64,000 nt of DNA from Dyella sp. ASV21 (GTDB taxonomy: Bacteria > Pseudomonadota > Gammaproteobacteria > Xanthomonadales > Rhodanobacteraceae): positions 108,408-172,407 of the forward strand of contig NZ_JAELTT010000001.1 in NCBI RefSeq assembly GCF_016428975.1, given 5' to 3'. This document shows, piece after piece, positions 42,969 through 52,639 of the stretch. Every line of letters begins with the position of its first letter. The first letter of the stretch is position 1. A program made the translations under genes and the position numbers. The notes under the pieces are model-generated. The model worked only from the letters and a program-made list of their open reading frames with translations. It did not search any database and was not told where the DNA came from.

Positions 42969-44993
42969 TCAATGCTCGTTCACCTGCAACTTCTCGGTCA
43001 GCAGGTTCAACTTACCCTTCATCGCATCTTCCGGGCGCGGTCCATCCACCCCGTAGAACGCGGTGTAAAGCACGGCCGGCTTGGTATCGGCGGAGACGGC
43101 GGTGCTGCCCACGGTGCCGATATAGGTCATGTCGTTCTCGCTATACGGCACACCGTCGTCCGGGTGATCGCGGTGGACGATCTTGTTCCAGTGATTGCGG
43201 TAGCTGTCGTCCAGATCGTCGGATGGCGCCACATGGCGGTTGATGCCGATGTGCTCGGCATTATCCACGTTGGATTTCACCACCACGTTGGACACATCCC
43301 ATACGACCTTGCCGCCGTCCTGGAAGTAGGACATGCCAAGCACCAGCTGGCTGTCCTGATCGATCTTCTGCAACTGCGGCGTATAGGCAAAGCCAAGACG
43401 CTTGGACTGATAGCGGAAGTCATTGCCGTAGTCGAAGCGAATGGCGATGTCGGCGAGTGCGGCGGGCAGCAGCTCGGTGTTGCCGAGGAATTCCTTCCAC
43501 TGCGCCAAGGTGCCGCTATAGGAGACATACACGAAGTCGGTCAGCGCGCTCAGGTCGATCAGCGCCTCGTGTTCGCGGCGAGCGGGTACCACGCGCACCA
43601 TGGCGGCATAGCCGTCGGGCACCGGTAGCAGGAAGGCCACGATCTTGGAGTTTTCGTAGGGAATGGGCCATACCCGCACCTGCCAGCGGCGCTGGTAGTG
43701 ATCGGTGTAGGGGCGCTGTTCGGTGGGCTGTCCCAGCGAGGTGATCTTGACCTGCTCGGAGCCCACGGTGCGCTGCATCGGCGCGCCCTTGAGCAGCAGA
43801 TCCATGAACAGCTTGGGGTCGTTATAGAGCTGCTTGGCGGTTACGTTGTCGGGCTTGTGCAGGTGAAACATCACCTGGCTGCCCACCGCTGCCTTGGCCA
43901 CATAGCCGTTGCGGTCCAGGCTGCCCTTGCTCTCCGACGGCGTGGCCACGGTCCAGATACCGGTGTTGGCGCGTCGCATCAAGGTGGGGAAGGGGTTGAG
44001 ATTGGAGCCGCCGTGCAGCAAGCGGTTGGCGCCCGTGCTATTGGGGAAGAGGTTGCCCGCGTTCTCTGTCAGCAGCGCGTGCAGTTCCTGGTCGGCATTG
44101 GCGTTGTAGAACTTCTGATAGGTAGCGCTGAAGTCGGCGAAGCTCTTGGGCAGCGGAAACTGCGCCTTGAAGCGGCCAGCGTATTTGGCCTCGATCACGT
44201 CCAACTGGTACAGCTCGCGCGTGTCCGCGTCGGCCTGGTTGGCGGGCGCCTTGAGCACCATGTCGATGGGCAGCGCATAGTTGAGGTTTTCGTCCGGCGA
44301 TTTCATCAGCACCACGCCGATGACCTTGCCGTCCTTGTCCAGCAGCGGGCCACCGCTGTTGCCGGGCGACGCGGCGGCGGAGAAACGCATCCACTTCCAG
44401 CGGCCGTTCTCTTCCTCCGGCGTTTGCGAGGTGTACAGGCCGTCGCGAATCACGATGCCGGTACCCAGTGCGTTGCCTACGGCGTAAACCACGTCGTTCA
44501 TGGCCGGCTGGGTGTTCGCTTCCAGCGGGGCGATATGGGGCGGGTTCTTGAGTGTGAACTCGACGAAATCTTCCTGCAGCGAGAAGCGGGTGATCTTGTC
44601 GATGGCGTAGACCTGCCCGCTGGCGTCGCGAATGGCCGGTTCGCCCATCAGGCTGTCGATGCCGATGGAAATGACATGGCCGGCGGTGACATAGCGATTG
44701 TCGCCCACGGCAAAGGCGGTGCCCACCGAGTAGTACTTGTCGTTGCGCATCTGGAACGGCAGTTGATCCAGCGGCAGCGGCTTTTCGTAGGTCAGCGGGT
44801 CATTCACCGGCTTGGGAATCACCACCTCGAAGGTGGCCGCCTGCACGCGCGGCAGCACGGCAGGGTCCAGCGTCGCGGCGCTCAGCGCGGGGGCTGCCAG
44901 CAGCGCGAGCCAGGCCAGCCAGCGCAGGGCCGGTTGCCCGGACGTGCGCGGCGCTTGTTGCTTCTGTCGAACGCGGGCGAGCCGCTGATCCAT
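42969..44993 (-). CDS. exported trypsin-like serine protease
   Basis: 674 residues from the ATG at 44993. A signal sequence or anchor lies near residues 20-42 (ALRWLAWLALLAAPALSAAT). The chymotrypsin-fold domain carries His in VTAGHVIS (near 98), Asp in LQEDFVEFTL (near 142) and Ser in SPGNSGGPLL (near 217), all three present. The C-terminal two thirds (after residue 290) is unrecognised but soluble, with a Tyr/Asn-rich region VRVVPARREHEALIDL. Annotated relatives are called serine protease only. Acts outside the cytoplasm; substrate unknown. Divergent from the pseudouridine synthase gene. Confidence 0.82.
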   Translation of the reverse strand: MDQRLARVRQKQQAPRTSGQPALRWLAWLALLAAPALSAATLDPAVLPRVQAATFEVVIPKPVNDPLTYEKPLPLDQLPFQMRNDKYYSVGTAFAVGDNRYVTAGHVISIGIDSLMGEPAIRDASGQVYAIDKITRFSLQEDFVEFTLKNPPHIAPLEANTQPAMNDVVYAVGNALGTGIVIRDGLYTSQTPEEENGRWKWMRFSAAASPGNSGGPLLDKDGKVIGVVLMKSPDENLNYALPIDMVLKAPANQADADTRELYQLDVIEAKYAGRFKAQFPLPKSFADFSATYQKFYNANADQELHALLTENAGNLFPNSTGANRLLHGGSNLNPFPTLMRRANTGIWTVATPSESKGSLDRNGYVAKAAVGSQVMFHLHKPDNVTAKQLYNDPKLFMDLLLKGAPMQRTVGSEQVKITSLGQPTEQRPYTDHYQRRWQVRVWPIPYENSKIVAFLLPVPDGYAAMVRVVPARREHEALIDLSALTDFVYVSYSGTLAQWKEFLGNTELLPAALADIAIRFDYGNDFRYQSKRLGFAYTPQLQKIDQDSQLVLGMSYFQDGGKVVWDVSNVVVKSNVDNAEHIGINRHVAPSDDLDDSYRNHWNKIVHRDHPDDGVPYSENDMTYIGTVGSTAVSADTKPAVLYTAFYGVDGPRPEDAMKGKLNLLTEKLQVNEH

Positions 44994-45179
44994 GTTCCAC
45001 CCCTGCCAAGTTGTCCCAGGCGCCGCGCACAGGCGACGCCATGTCCTCGGGCTTGCGCCCGTCCCGCTGCCGAGTGTAGCCAAGCTCATGGGGTGATCGC
45101 GATGACCGGCATGGGGCGCGGTGATGGCAGCCGCGTCGGCGTAATAAGCTGTGGACTTGTTCGCCAGCCTTCTCGCCGT

Positions 45180-46052
45180 ATGTCGATCGCCGCCAGTACC
45201 GTGCAACTGCCTCCCGGCCCTTGGGCTTCCGTGCTGGAGGGTTTGTGTGTCCTGTTTCCGCAGATCGGGCGGGCGCAGTGGGAGGACCGTTTCGCACGTG
45301 GCCGCGTGCAGGATCGCAACGGCCAGCCGCTGGCCGCCGATACGCCGTACCGGGTCGGCCTGGATGTGCGCTACTTCCGCGAGGTGGTGGACGAGGCGCC
45401 GATTCCGCTGCGCGAAACCTTGCTGCATGTCGATGAGCATCTGGTGGTGGTGGACAAGCCGCCGTTTTTGCCGGTGACGCCGGCTGGGGGCTTCGTGCAG
45501 GAAACGCTGCTGGCCCGGCTGACGCGCACGCTGGGGCATACCCAATTGGTGCCGCTGCACCGTATCGACCGTCACACCACCGGGCTGGTGCTGTTCTCGG
45601 CCCATCCGGCGAGCCGAAGCGCGTATCAGGCGCTGTTCCGTGAGCGTCGCATCGACAAGCGCTACCAGGCCTGGGCGCCGCCGTTGCCTGGGCTGGCGTA
45701 TCCGCACGTGCGGCGCACGCGCATCGTGGCGGGCGACCCGTTCTTTCGCATGGTGGAAGAACCGGGCGAGCCCAACAGCGAAACCTGGATCGACGTGGAG
45801 GAACGTCTGCCGCACTACTGGCGTTACGCTCTGCGGCCCATCACGGGCAGGAAGCACCAACTGCGCGTGCACCTGGCGGGGTTGGGGGCGCCGATCCTGC
45901 ATGATCCGTTCTATCCCGATCTGGCCGATGCGGCGCCGGACGATTACGCACATCCCCTGCAATTGCTGGCCAAGGCGTTGCGCTTCATCGACCCGCTCAG
46001 CGGCGAGCCACGCCATTTCGAGAGCGAGCGTGTGCTGCTGACACCCGCATAA
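45180..46052 (+). CDS. RluA-family pseudouridine synthase
   Basis: 290 residues. The catalytic motif HRIDRHTTGLVLFS (Asp of HRxDxxTSG type) lies near residue 125; EHLVVVDKPPFLPVTP precedes it and ITGRKHQLRVHLAGLG follows near 225, all RluA-family hallmarks. There is no S4 domain. Target uridine in tRNA or 23S rRNA cannot be deduced. It is followed, about 68 bases on, by the rsmC-like and rsuA genes, forming a small set of RNA-modifying enzymes. Confidence 0.87.
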   Translation: MSIAASTVQLPPGPWASVLEGLCVLFPQIGRAQWEDRFARGRVQDRNGQPLAADTPYRVGLDVRYFREVVDEAPIPLRETLLHVDEHLVVVDKPPFLPVTPAGGFVQETLLARLTRTLGHTQLVPLHRIDRHTTGLVLFSAHPASRSAYQALFRERRIDKRYQAWAPPLPGLAYPHVRRTRIVAGDPFFRMVEEPGEPNSETWIDVEERLPHYWRYALRPITGRKHQLRVHLAGLGAPILHDPFYPDLADAAPDDYAHPLQLLAKALRFIDPLSGEPRHFESERVLLTPA

Positions 46053-46119
46053 AGGCGTTTGGCGGAGTGGGCCGGTAAACTATCGGGCCGTTGTCCGTCT
46101 CCCTGGATCGATCCGCGTG

Positions 46120-47184
46120 ATGCCTACCGCTTTCCCTGCCGCCGCCGATGACGCCGCGCTGGAGGCCCTGTTCGTTCCTTTCGAAACGGGTGCCCTGGCG
46201 TTGCCGGCCGATGGCCGCGTGCTGTTCCTGCGTGCCCGCGATGGCTTTCGCCTGCGCGAAATGGCGCGTCCCGGCTGGGTGTGCGAGCAGAGCTTCAAGC
46301 CCTTTGCCGACGCGTTGCGCGGCAGCGGCCTGGCGTTGGCCGACCCGGCCGATACCTCGCACTTTCCGTGGGTGCTGGTGCTGCCGCCTCGCCAGCGCGA
46401 CGAGGCGCGGGCGCTGCTGGCGCAGGCGGTGCATCGCGCGGGCACCCACGGCGTGGTGCTGGCGGCGATGACCAATGCCGAAGGGGCGAAATCGGGGCAG
46501 GCCGATTTCGAGCGCCTGCTGGGTGCGTCGTCGTCCTTGTCCAAGCACAAATGCCGCGTGTTCTGGGCCAAGGTCGGCGCGAACGTGGATAGCGGTTTGC
46601 TCGACGCATGGAGCGCGCTGGATGCGCCCCGGCGCAATGAGGCCGGTTACGTCAGCCGTCCCGGCCTGTTTGCCTGGGATCGGGTGGACAGTGCCTCGGC
46701 GCTGCTGGCGGAGCATCTTCCCGATGACCTGGCGGGCCGCGTGGCCGATCTCGGCGCTGGCTATGGGTATCTTTCGGTGCAGGTGCTGGCGCGTTGCGCA
46801 GGTGTCACGGCCATCGATCTCTACGAGGCCGAGCAGCGCGCATTGGCGCCTGCGCAGGCCAATCTCGACGAGGCGCTGCGCGTGCATGCGCGCACAGCCA
46901 CGGTCGCCCTGCATTGGCACGATGTCACCCAGGGACTGGGCCAGCGCTACGACGCCATCGTGAGCAACCCGCCGTTCCACCAGGGGCGCGCGGATCTACC
47001 CGAACTCGGGCGTGCCTTCATCGACACGGCGGCGAACGCACTCGCGTCGCACGGCCGGTTGTGGATGGTGGCGAACCGCCATTTACCTTACGAAACCACA
47101 CTGTCCGCACGCTTTGGCGAGGTGCGCACGGTCATTACACAGGCAGGATTCAAAGTGATCGAAGCACGCGGAGTGCGCGCATGA
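46120..47184 (+). CDS. rsmC: RsmC-like 16S rRNA guanine-N2 methyltransferase
   Basis: 354 residues in two halves: an N-terminal degenerate methyltransferase-like domain and a C-terminal active one with VADLGAGYGYLSVQVLA near residue 208 (SAM) and the NPPFH motif near 287, typical of guanine-N2 methyltransferases. RsmC modifies G1207 of 16S rRNA; RlmG (23S) is the near alternative. ATG at 46120 is preferred to the GTG one codon earlier. The stop overlaps the rsuA start (ATGA), coupling two small-subunit rRNA enzymes. Confidence 0.85.
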   Translation: MPTAFPAAADDAALEALFVPFETGALALPADGRVLFLRARDGFRLREMARPGWVCEQSFKPFADALRGSGLALADPADTSHFPWVLVLPPRQRDEARALLAQAVHRAGTHGVVLAAMTNAEGAKSGQADFERLLGASSSLSKHKCRVFWAKVGANVDSGLLDAWSALDAPRRNEAGYVSRPGLFAWDRVDSASALLAEHLPDDLAGRVADLGAGYGYLSVQVLARCAGVTAIDLYEAEQRALAPAQANLDEALRVHARTATVALHWHDVTQGLGQRYDAIVSNPPFHQGRADLPELGRAFIDTAANALASHGRLWMVANRHLPYETTLSARFGEVRTVITQAGFKVIEARGVRA

Positions 47185-47879
47185 AACTGGTCAAGCTGAT
47201 CGGCAATCTTGGCTATGGCAGCCGCAAGGAAGTCGCCCTGATGTTTCGCGAAGGGCGCATCACCGATCCCGATGGCGAGGTGTTGTACGCCGATGACCAG
47301 GTGCCGCACGAACACATTCGCATCGACGACGAGCCCCTCGATCCGCCGATGGGCCTGGTGTTGGTGATGAACAAGCCGCTGGGCGCCACCTGCTCACGCA
47401 AGGACCAGGGCCGGGTGGTGTACGACCTGCTGCCGCCGCGCTATCGCCGCCGCGATCCGGCGTTGTCCACGGTAGGGCGTCTGGACCGCGACACCTCGGG
47501 CCTGTTGCTGTTTACCGACGATGGCACGCTGCTGCACCGGATCATTTCGCCGCGCGCCAAGGTGGCCAAGGTGTACGAGGCCACGCTGGCCAACGATCTG
47601 CGTGGTGACGAGGCTGCCTTGTTCGCCAGCGGTACGATGATGCTGGAATCGGAAACCGACCCGCTGGAGCCTGCGTCGTTAGAGGTGCTGGAGCCGCGTC
47701 GCGCGCGCCTTACGCTGACCGAAGGGCGCTATCACCAGGTGCGCCGCATGTTCGCCGCGGTGGACAACCACGTGGAAACGCTGACGCGTATTTCGGTCGG
47801 GCAGTTGGGGTTGGGCGATTTGGCGCCGGGCGCGTGGCGTGCGCTGGAGCCTCACGAGATCGCACAGATCTTCGAATGA
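47181..47879 (+). CDS. rsuA: 16S rRNA pseudouridine synthase RsuA
   Basis: 232-residue RsuA/RluB-family enzyme. N-terminal S4-like segment (LVKLIGNLGYGSRKEVALMF), then VMNKPLGATCSRKDQG near 70, catalytic VGRLDRDTSGLLLFT (Asp near 103), and the C-terminal LTEGRYHQVRRMFAAVDNHV. RsuA makes pseudouridine 516 in 16S rRNA; length and motif order suit it. Overlaps rsmC by four bases. Converges on the small gene at 47907. Confidence 0.85.
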   Translation: MKLVKLIGNLGYGSRKEVALMFREGRITDPDGEVLYADDQVPHEHIRIDDEPLDPPMGLVLVMNKPLGATCSRKDQGRVVYDLLPPRYRRRDPALSTVGRLDRDTSGLLLFTDDGTLLHRIISPRAKVAKVYEATLANDLRGDEAALFASGTMMLESETDPLEPASLEVLEPRRARLTLTEGRYHQVRRMFAAVDNHVETLTRISVGQLGLGDLAPGAWRALEPHEIAQIFE

Positions 47880-47906
47880 ACCGCCAGCCCGAGGCGGCGC
47901 GAGCAA

Positions 47907-48107
47907 TCAGCCCGCGTCCGGCTCGCGGCGGCGCGCCAGTTCGTCTTCCCGGCGCGAATGTGCGCCGGGCTGCCAGGAAACCAGTTGGAACTTGCGCTGA
48001 TTTGCCGTGGCATGTTGTGCCGCGTCCTGCGGATCTTTCAAAGCGAGCATCCCTGCTACCAGCTGCATTCCGCGACCCAGCGCGGAACGTGCGAGAAGCA
48101 TGTGCAT
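47907..48107 (-). CDS. small basic protein of unknown function
   Basis: 66 residues (starting MHMLLARSALGRGMQL) from the ATG at 48107, with GGGAG seven bases upstream, a good ribosome site. The N-terminal half is an amphipathic or weakly hydrophobic helix, the C-terminal half is rich in Arg/Glu (SRREDELARRRE). No family recognised. The RBS and GC pattern favour a real gene, but length makes this uncertain. Confidence 0.5.
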   Translation of the reverse strand: MHMLLARSALGRGMQLVAGMLALKDPQDAAQHATANQRKFQLVSWQPGAHSRREDELARRREPDAG

Positions 48108-48353
48108 AGTTGTACTCCCGGCTACCCCTGCGCAGCCGTCGAGCACACTTTAAACAGGTTCACGCCCGATACACAAATGCCAATGCGCACTGAATAAACA
48201 CGCAAGTTTCACGAAGGAAATTACGCGGTTTTCGGCTTTTCTCGCGAATGACCGCAAATTCCAATAGTTAGCGTGCTTTTCTCACGATGCGTCCCTATAT
48301 GCAGAGAACGAGACGCTGCCACGCAGGTCATCGAATGGAGCCAGACTTCCCCC

Positions 48354-49913
48354 ATGCGTCCCTTGCACTTTGACAACGCTTTCGTGCGTGAGCTGCCGGC
48401 CGATCCTGAGCAGGGCAACCATCCCAGGCAGGTGTTGAGTGCCCTGTATTCGCCTGTGGCGCCGACGCCGGTGGCTGCGCCATGCATCGTTGCGTGGTCG
48501 GACGAGGTGGCGCGTATCTTGGGGCTGGATGCGACCGACATGCGCGATCCCGCCTGGGCCAGTGTGCTGGGTGGCAATGCGCTGCTCGAGGGTATGCAGC
48601 CGTATGCGGCCAATTACGGCGGCCACCAATTTGGCACGTGGGCCGATCAGCTTGGCGATGGGCGCGCCATGTCGCTGGGAGAAGTGATCAACGCGCAGGG
48701 ACAGCGCTGGGAAATGCAATTGAAGGGAGCAGGGCGTACGCCGTATTCGCGCGGCGCTGACGGGCGCGCCGTGCTGCGCTCATCGATTCGCGAATTTCTG
48801 TGCAGCGAGGCGATGCACCACCTGGGTGTACCGACTACGCGCGCGCTCAGCCTGGTGGTCACGGGCGACAGCGTGGTACGCGACATGTTCTATGACGGGC
48901 ACCCACAGGCGGAACCCGGCGCGATCGTGTGTCGCGTCGCGCCCTCGTTCATCCGTTTCGGCAACCTTGAATTGCCGGCGGCGCGTGGTGATCTTGGCTT
49001 GTTGAAGCAGTTGGTCGATTTCACCATCGCGCGTGACTTTTCCTGGCTGCAAGGACAGGGTGAGGCGCTTTACGCCGCGTGGTTCGCCGAGGTGTGCGAA
49101 CGCACCGCGCTGATGGTGGCGCACTGGATGCGCGTGGGTTTTGTGCACGGCGTGATGAACACCGACAACATGTCCATCCTTGGTCTCACCATCGACTACG
49201 GCCCTTATGGCTGGATCGATAACTTTGACCCGGAGTGGACGCCCAACACCACCGATGCCGGTCGTCGGCGTTACCGGTTCGGGCAGCAACCCAACGTGGC
49301 GTGGTGGAACCTCAGCCGCCTGGCGATGGCCCTGGCGCCGCTGTTCCGTGGGGTGGAACCGCTGCAAGCAGGTTTGGACCGATACGCCGCGGTGTATGCC
49401 GCTACCGATCGCGCTCACATCGCCGCCAAGCTTGGTCTGGCGGAATGCCGCGACGATGATGTGAACCTGATGCGCGACCTGCATGCGTTGCTGGTGGCAG
49501 GTAATGTCGATATGACGCTGTTCTTCCGCGCGCTAGCTGACGTGGATATCGCCGAGCCTTCGCTGCAACCGTTGCATGACGCGTTCTACTCGCAAACCGA
49601 GCGCGATAGCGTGGCGCCGGCCATGCTGGCGTGGTTGCAGCGCTACGCCGCGCGAGTGGCGGAAGATGGCGCCACGCCTGAGCAACGGCGGCGCGTCATG
49701 CATGCCGCCAATCCCCGCTACGTACTGCGCAACTATCTGGCACAGGAAGCGATCGATCGCGCCAGCCAGGGTGATTACGCGGGTATCGCCGAGCTGTTGG
49801 ACGTCATGCGTCGTCCCTACGATGACCAGCCGGGCCGCGAGCGTTTTGCGCAGAAGCGTCCCGAATGGGCCGTGCACAAGGCCGGCTGTTCGATGCTTTC
49901 CTGCAGTTCCTAG
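48354..49913 (+). CDS. selO: protein adenylyltransferase SelO
   Basis: 519 residues of the SelO/YdiU (UPF0061) pseudokinase family, which transfers AMP from ATP to Ser, Thr or Tyr of target proteins. Motifs: [18 protein letters not shown] near 83, [20 protein letters not shown] near 123, [20 protein letters not shown] near 265 (metal-binding Asn/Asp), and the C-terminal [11 protein letters not shown] with two cysteines near the end, the position of the selenocysteine in animal SelO. The stop shares CTAG with that of trxC on the other strand. A redox-linked role is known for the family. Confidence 0.92.
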   Translation: MRPLHFDNAFVRELPADPEQGNHPRQVLSALYSPVAPTPVAAPCIVAWSDEVARILGLDATDMRDPAWASVLGGNALLEGMQPYAANYGGHQFGTWADQLGDGRAMSLGEVINAQGQRWEMQLKGAGRTPYSRGADGRAVLRSSIREFLCSEAMHHLGVPTTRALSLVVTGDSVVRDMFYDGHPQAEPGAIVCRVAPSFIRFGNLELPAARGDLGLLKQLVDFTIARDFSWLQGQGEALYAAWFAEVCERTALMVAHWMRVGFVHGVMNTDNMSILGLTIDYGPYGWIDNFDPEWTPNTTDAGRRRYRFGQQPNVAWWNLSRLAMALAPLFRGVEPLQAGLDRYAAVYAATDRAHIAAKLGLAECRDDDVNLMRDLHALLVAGNVDMTLFFRALADVDIAEPSLQPLHDAFYSQTERDSVAPAMLAWLQRYAARVAEDGATPEQRRRVMHAANPRYVLRNYLAQEAIDRASQGDYAGIAELLDVMRRPYDDQPGRERFAQKRPEWAVHKAGCSMLSCSS

Positions 49914-50347
49914 CCCAGTACACCGGCCAGGAACTGCCGCAGTTGCGCCGGTTGGAGTGCGCCGGCCTGGCGAGCGATCTCCTTGCCGTGGCGTAGTACC
50001 AGCAAGGTTGGAATGCTGCGAATGCCATAGCGCTGCGCCAGCGCAGGTTCTGCCTCTGTATCCACCTTCACCAGACGCAGTTGCGGTTCCAGGCTTTGTG
50101 CGGCAGCGGCAAACACCGGTGCGAAGCCGCGACAAGGTCCGCACCACGGCGCCCAGAAGTCCACCACGACGGGAAGATCACCCCGTGTCGCTACCGCGTC
50201 GAACTGCGCGGTGGTCAGCGCGGCCGGCTTTCCATCGAACAACGGCAGCTTGCATCGACCGCACTGCGGCTGCTCGGTAAGGCGCTCGGCGGGGACGCGA
50301 TTGAGCGCGCTGCAATGCGGGCAGGGGACGCTCAGAGGGGCGGACAT
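49910..50347 (-). CDS. trxC: thioredoxin 2 (TrxC)
   Basis: 145 residues. An N-terminal zinc ribbon (CPHC at 9-12 and CGRC near 29-32) precedes a thioredoxin domain with the active site [12 protein letters not shown] near residue 70 and the cis-Pro in [13 protein letters not shown]. This is the TrxC form, often oxidative-stress regulated. The start at 50347 puts the zinc ribbon at the N-terminus, as in relatives. Its stop codon overlaps the selO stop in the four-base CTAG. Confidence 0.92.
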   Translation of the reverse strand: MSAPLSVPCPHCSALNRVPAERLTEQPQCGRCKLPLFDGKPAALTTAQFDAVATRGDLPVVVDFWAPWCGPCRGFAPVFAAAAQSLEPQLRLVKVDTEAEPALAQRYGIRSIPTLLVLRHGKEIARQAGALQPAQLRQFLAGVLG

Positions 50348-50472
50348 GACGGGCTCCATGGCGGGCTGGCGATGGCTCCCAAGATGGTGGTGCAGGCGTG
50401 GTCGCACAAGGCCGGCGAGTTGGCGCATGCTTTGCCGCCGAGGACGGGAGCGCTGACCAAGGGAGTTTCCAC

Positions 50473-50901
50473 GTGCGCCTATGGTGGCTACCAGGGATTT
50501 GCTGGACCTTGCCCAATAGTGTGATCGGCCTGCTGGCCGGCGCGATCGGCATGCTGTGGGGCGCCCGCGTGGCTTGGCGGCCCCGTGACTGTGCGCTGGT
50601 GTTTCGACGCATGCCGTGGCGTGGCGTGGGTGGGGCGCTGACCTTGGGCAACGTGATTCTGTATACCGGCGATGATCCGGAGTCGCCGTGCTTTACCTAT
50701 GCGCATCGCGCGGGACTGGCCGTGGAGCCATGCATTTCGCTGGCCGATCACGAGCGCGCGCACGTTTACCAGTACATGCTGCTGGGGCCGCTGTTTCTGC
50801 CGCTGTATGTGCTGTGCGGCGGCGTAAGCGCGCGCAACCCCTTCGAGCGCGCGGCCGATCGCTATGCATTGCAACGCTCGGGCTGGTGGCCTTGGTGGTG
50901 A
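50473..50901 (+). CDS. membrane-associated HExxH protein of unknown function
   Basis: 142 residues from the GTG at 50473 (AGGGAG eight bases upstream). An N-terminal hydrophobic segment (residues 8-32), a middle domain, then HERAHVYQYMLLGPLFLPLYVL with an HExxH zincin motif near residue 97 and a membrane-like stretch, and ARNPFERAADRYA with a possible third ligand Glu. Similar short proteins occur in Xanthomonadales as hypotheticals, by my recollection. Peptidase activity is unproven. Confidence 0.65.
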   Translation: MRLWWLPGICWTLPNSVIGLLAGAIGMLWGARVAWRPRDCALVFRRMPWRGVGGALTLGNVILYTGDDPESPCFTYAHRAGLAVEPCISLADHERAHVYQYMLLGPLFLPLYVLCGGVSARNPFERAADRYALQRSGWWPWW

Positions 50902-50914
50902 TGCCGGCGCTGGC

Positions 50915-52306
50915 TTACCAGGAGCGGTACCGTTTCAACAGGCCGCTCGCATGCCCGATGGCGCCGCCGGGGCGCAGCACAAGGCCATAGAGCACGGTGT
51001 AGAGCAGCAGGCCCAGGCGGTTGCGTCGAACCGTGAGGCCTTGGGCGCGATACATGCGCGACTGAATCAGGTACATCAGGCCATTGGCGAGCAGCGCCAC
51101 GGGCAGCGTGAGCAGCACGATGGGCGCCGCCAGGCTCCAGACGCCAGCGCAGGCCAGCAGCAGGCAGGGAACCAGCAGCAGCGTATAGGCAAGTTGCACG
51201 GTGGGCAGCAGCAAGCTCCACCATACGAACAGCGTGCTCATGCGGGGTTGCAGCAGCAAGATTCCATGCGCCTTGAAGGCCTCGTACAGGCCGCGCGAGG
51301 CGCGGCGGCGGCGATTGACCAGGGCGTCCAGCGTGCTCGGCACGCGGGTGAAGGCGATGGCGTCCTCGCAATAGCCCACGCGATGCGCGTCGCGCAGGAT
51401 GGCCCAGGTAAGCACGGTGTCTTCGCCCGCGCATTCCGGCCAGCCGCCCACCACGCGCAGGATGTCGGTGCGATACAGCGAGAGCGCGCTTTGCGCCACC
51501 AGGGTGCCTTGGAACAGGCTTTGCAGCCGCTTGGAGGCGGCCACCCCGTGAAAGTAATCCCACTCTTGGAGTTGGGTGACCAGGCTCTGGCGCGAGTTGC
51601 GTACCATCACCGTGCCCGCCACCGCCGCCGTGTTGGGCGGATCGCTCATGAAGCGCTCGACCAGCCGGCGGAGTGCGTCCCGATAAAGGTAGGCACTGGC
51701 GTCCAGCGTGACCGTGACGGGATAAGCGGCATGGCGCAGGCCATTGTTCAGTGCCTTGGCCTTGCCGCCATTGCACTTCAGGTCGATCACATGCAGCCAC
51801 GGATAGGAGACGCTGCGCAGGCGGCCCATGGTGTCGTCCGTGGAACCGTCATTGATCACCAGCACCTCCAGCGGACCTGGATAGCTCTGGCGGTCGATGC
51901 TTTCCAGCGTGCTGAGAATCGAGGTCTCTTCGTTATAGGCCGCGATCAGCAGTGTCACGCCGGGATAGTCGCTATCGGCGAAACGCGAGCGGGGTGGCCG
52001 GCGATCCAAGAGCAGGCCCACGAAGAAGAAGGCATTCATGGCGCCCGGCAGGATGGCGATGACGACCATCATCAGATGGGCGAGCAAGCTGCCTTCCAGC
52101 GCGCCCAGTTGGCGCACCCAATGCTGGGTCAAATGGAAAAGACAGACGGCCCAGCCGATCGAAAGGCTTAAGGTGAGCGTGAACTTGAAGCGCACGGAAA
52201 GGTGATGCCAGCGGCGCAGCCTGCTGTCATTGGCAGCCGCGCGCGGCAACGCGATGGCCAGCGCAGGGCTTTGTTGTCTTGCCACGTCTTGTGCGTTGAT
52301 GCTCAT
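50915..52306 (-). CDS. membrane GT2 glycosyltransferase (PgaC/hyaluronan synthase-like)
   Basis: 463 residues. Two N-terminal membrane helices (about 45-65 and 72-100), a GT2 domain from VTLLIAAYNEETSILSTL with the DxD-like LDASAYLYRD near 200, WPECAGEDTVLTW (catalytic Asp) near 290, and NRRRRASRG in place of the usual Q(Q/R)xRW, then four C-terminal helices. Such processive enzymes polymerise beta-linked sugars and export them. Start at 52306 (ATG) is preferred to a GTG at 52336; neither has a strong RBS. No accessory pga genes are adjacent. Confidence 0.82.
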   Translation of the reverse strand: MSINAQDVARQQSPALAIALPRAAANDSRLRRWHHLSVRFKFTLTLSLSIGWAVCLFHLTQHWVRQLGALEGSLLAHLMMVVIAILPGAMNAFFFVGLLLDRRPPRSRFADSDYPGVTLLIAAYNEETSILSTLESIDRQSYPGPLEVLVINDGSTDDTMGRLRSVSYPWLHVIDLKCNGGKAKALNNGLRHAAYPVTVTLDASAYLYRDALRRLVERFMSDPPNTAAVAGTVMVRNSRQSLVTQLQEWDYFHGVAASKRLQSLFQGTLVAQSALSLYRTDILRVVGGWPECAGEDTVLTWAILRDAHRVGYCEDAIAFTRVPSTLDALVNRRRRASRGLYEAFKAHGILLLQPRMSTLFVWWSLLLPTVQLAYTLLLVPCLLLACAGVWSLAAPIVLLTLPVALLANGLMYLIQSRMYRAQGLTVRRNRLGLLLYTVLYGLVLRPGGAIGHASGLLKRYRSW

Positions 52307-52639
52307 GCCTGCGTTCCACAGATCGAGCGGCCGCACCAGGCAAGAGTCACGTGGTAACCCGTTGGTCAGGTCATGGCGTGGTAGTCCGCTTGGCGATTGG
52401 CACGCGCCCAGGTCTCGGGTGCGTGCTGTTCACATCCCTTGTTTCCTGCCCGAAGGTTGGCAAGAGTCATGCCAGCGGTTGCCGCCCGGCAAAGCCTGTA
52501 AATGGCTTAAGTTCATGCGGAGCGTCACCGGCGAGGTGACGTGCAGCGTCGACCCGGTCAGGCAGAAACTGACCGGGTGCGGCGCGTAGAGGGAAGGATG
52601 CGGTAGCGACGGGTGCCGTCGCGAGGCCAGTGGCCCTGC
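52307..52639. other. intergenic region between SH3 gene and GT2 gene
   Basis: A 333-base stretch with a 6-bp hairpin (52524-52540), the terminator at 52552-52578 and otherwise nothing recognised. It is upstream of the leftward GT2 gene and should hold its promoter. Confidence 0.45.
52552..52578 (-). terminator. hairpin downstream of SH3 protein gene
   Basis: Perfect 10-bp stem (ACCCGGTCAG/CTGACCGGGT) with a seven-base loop, about 60 bases past the stop of the leftward SH3 gene. No T-run. Confidence 0.55.
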
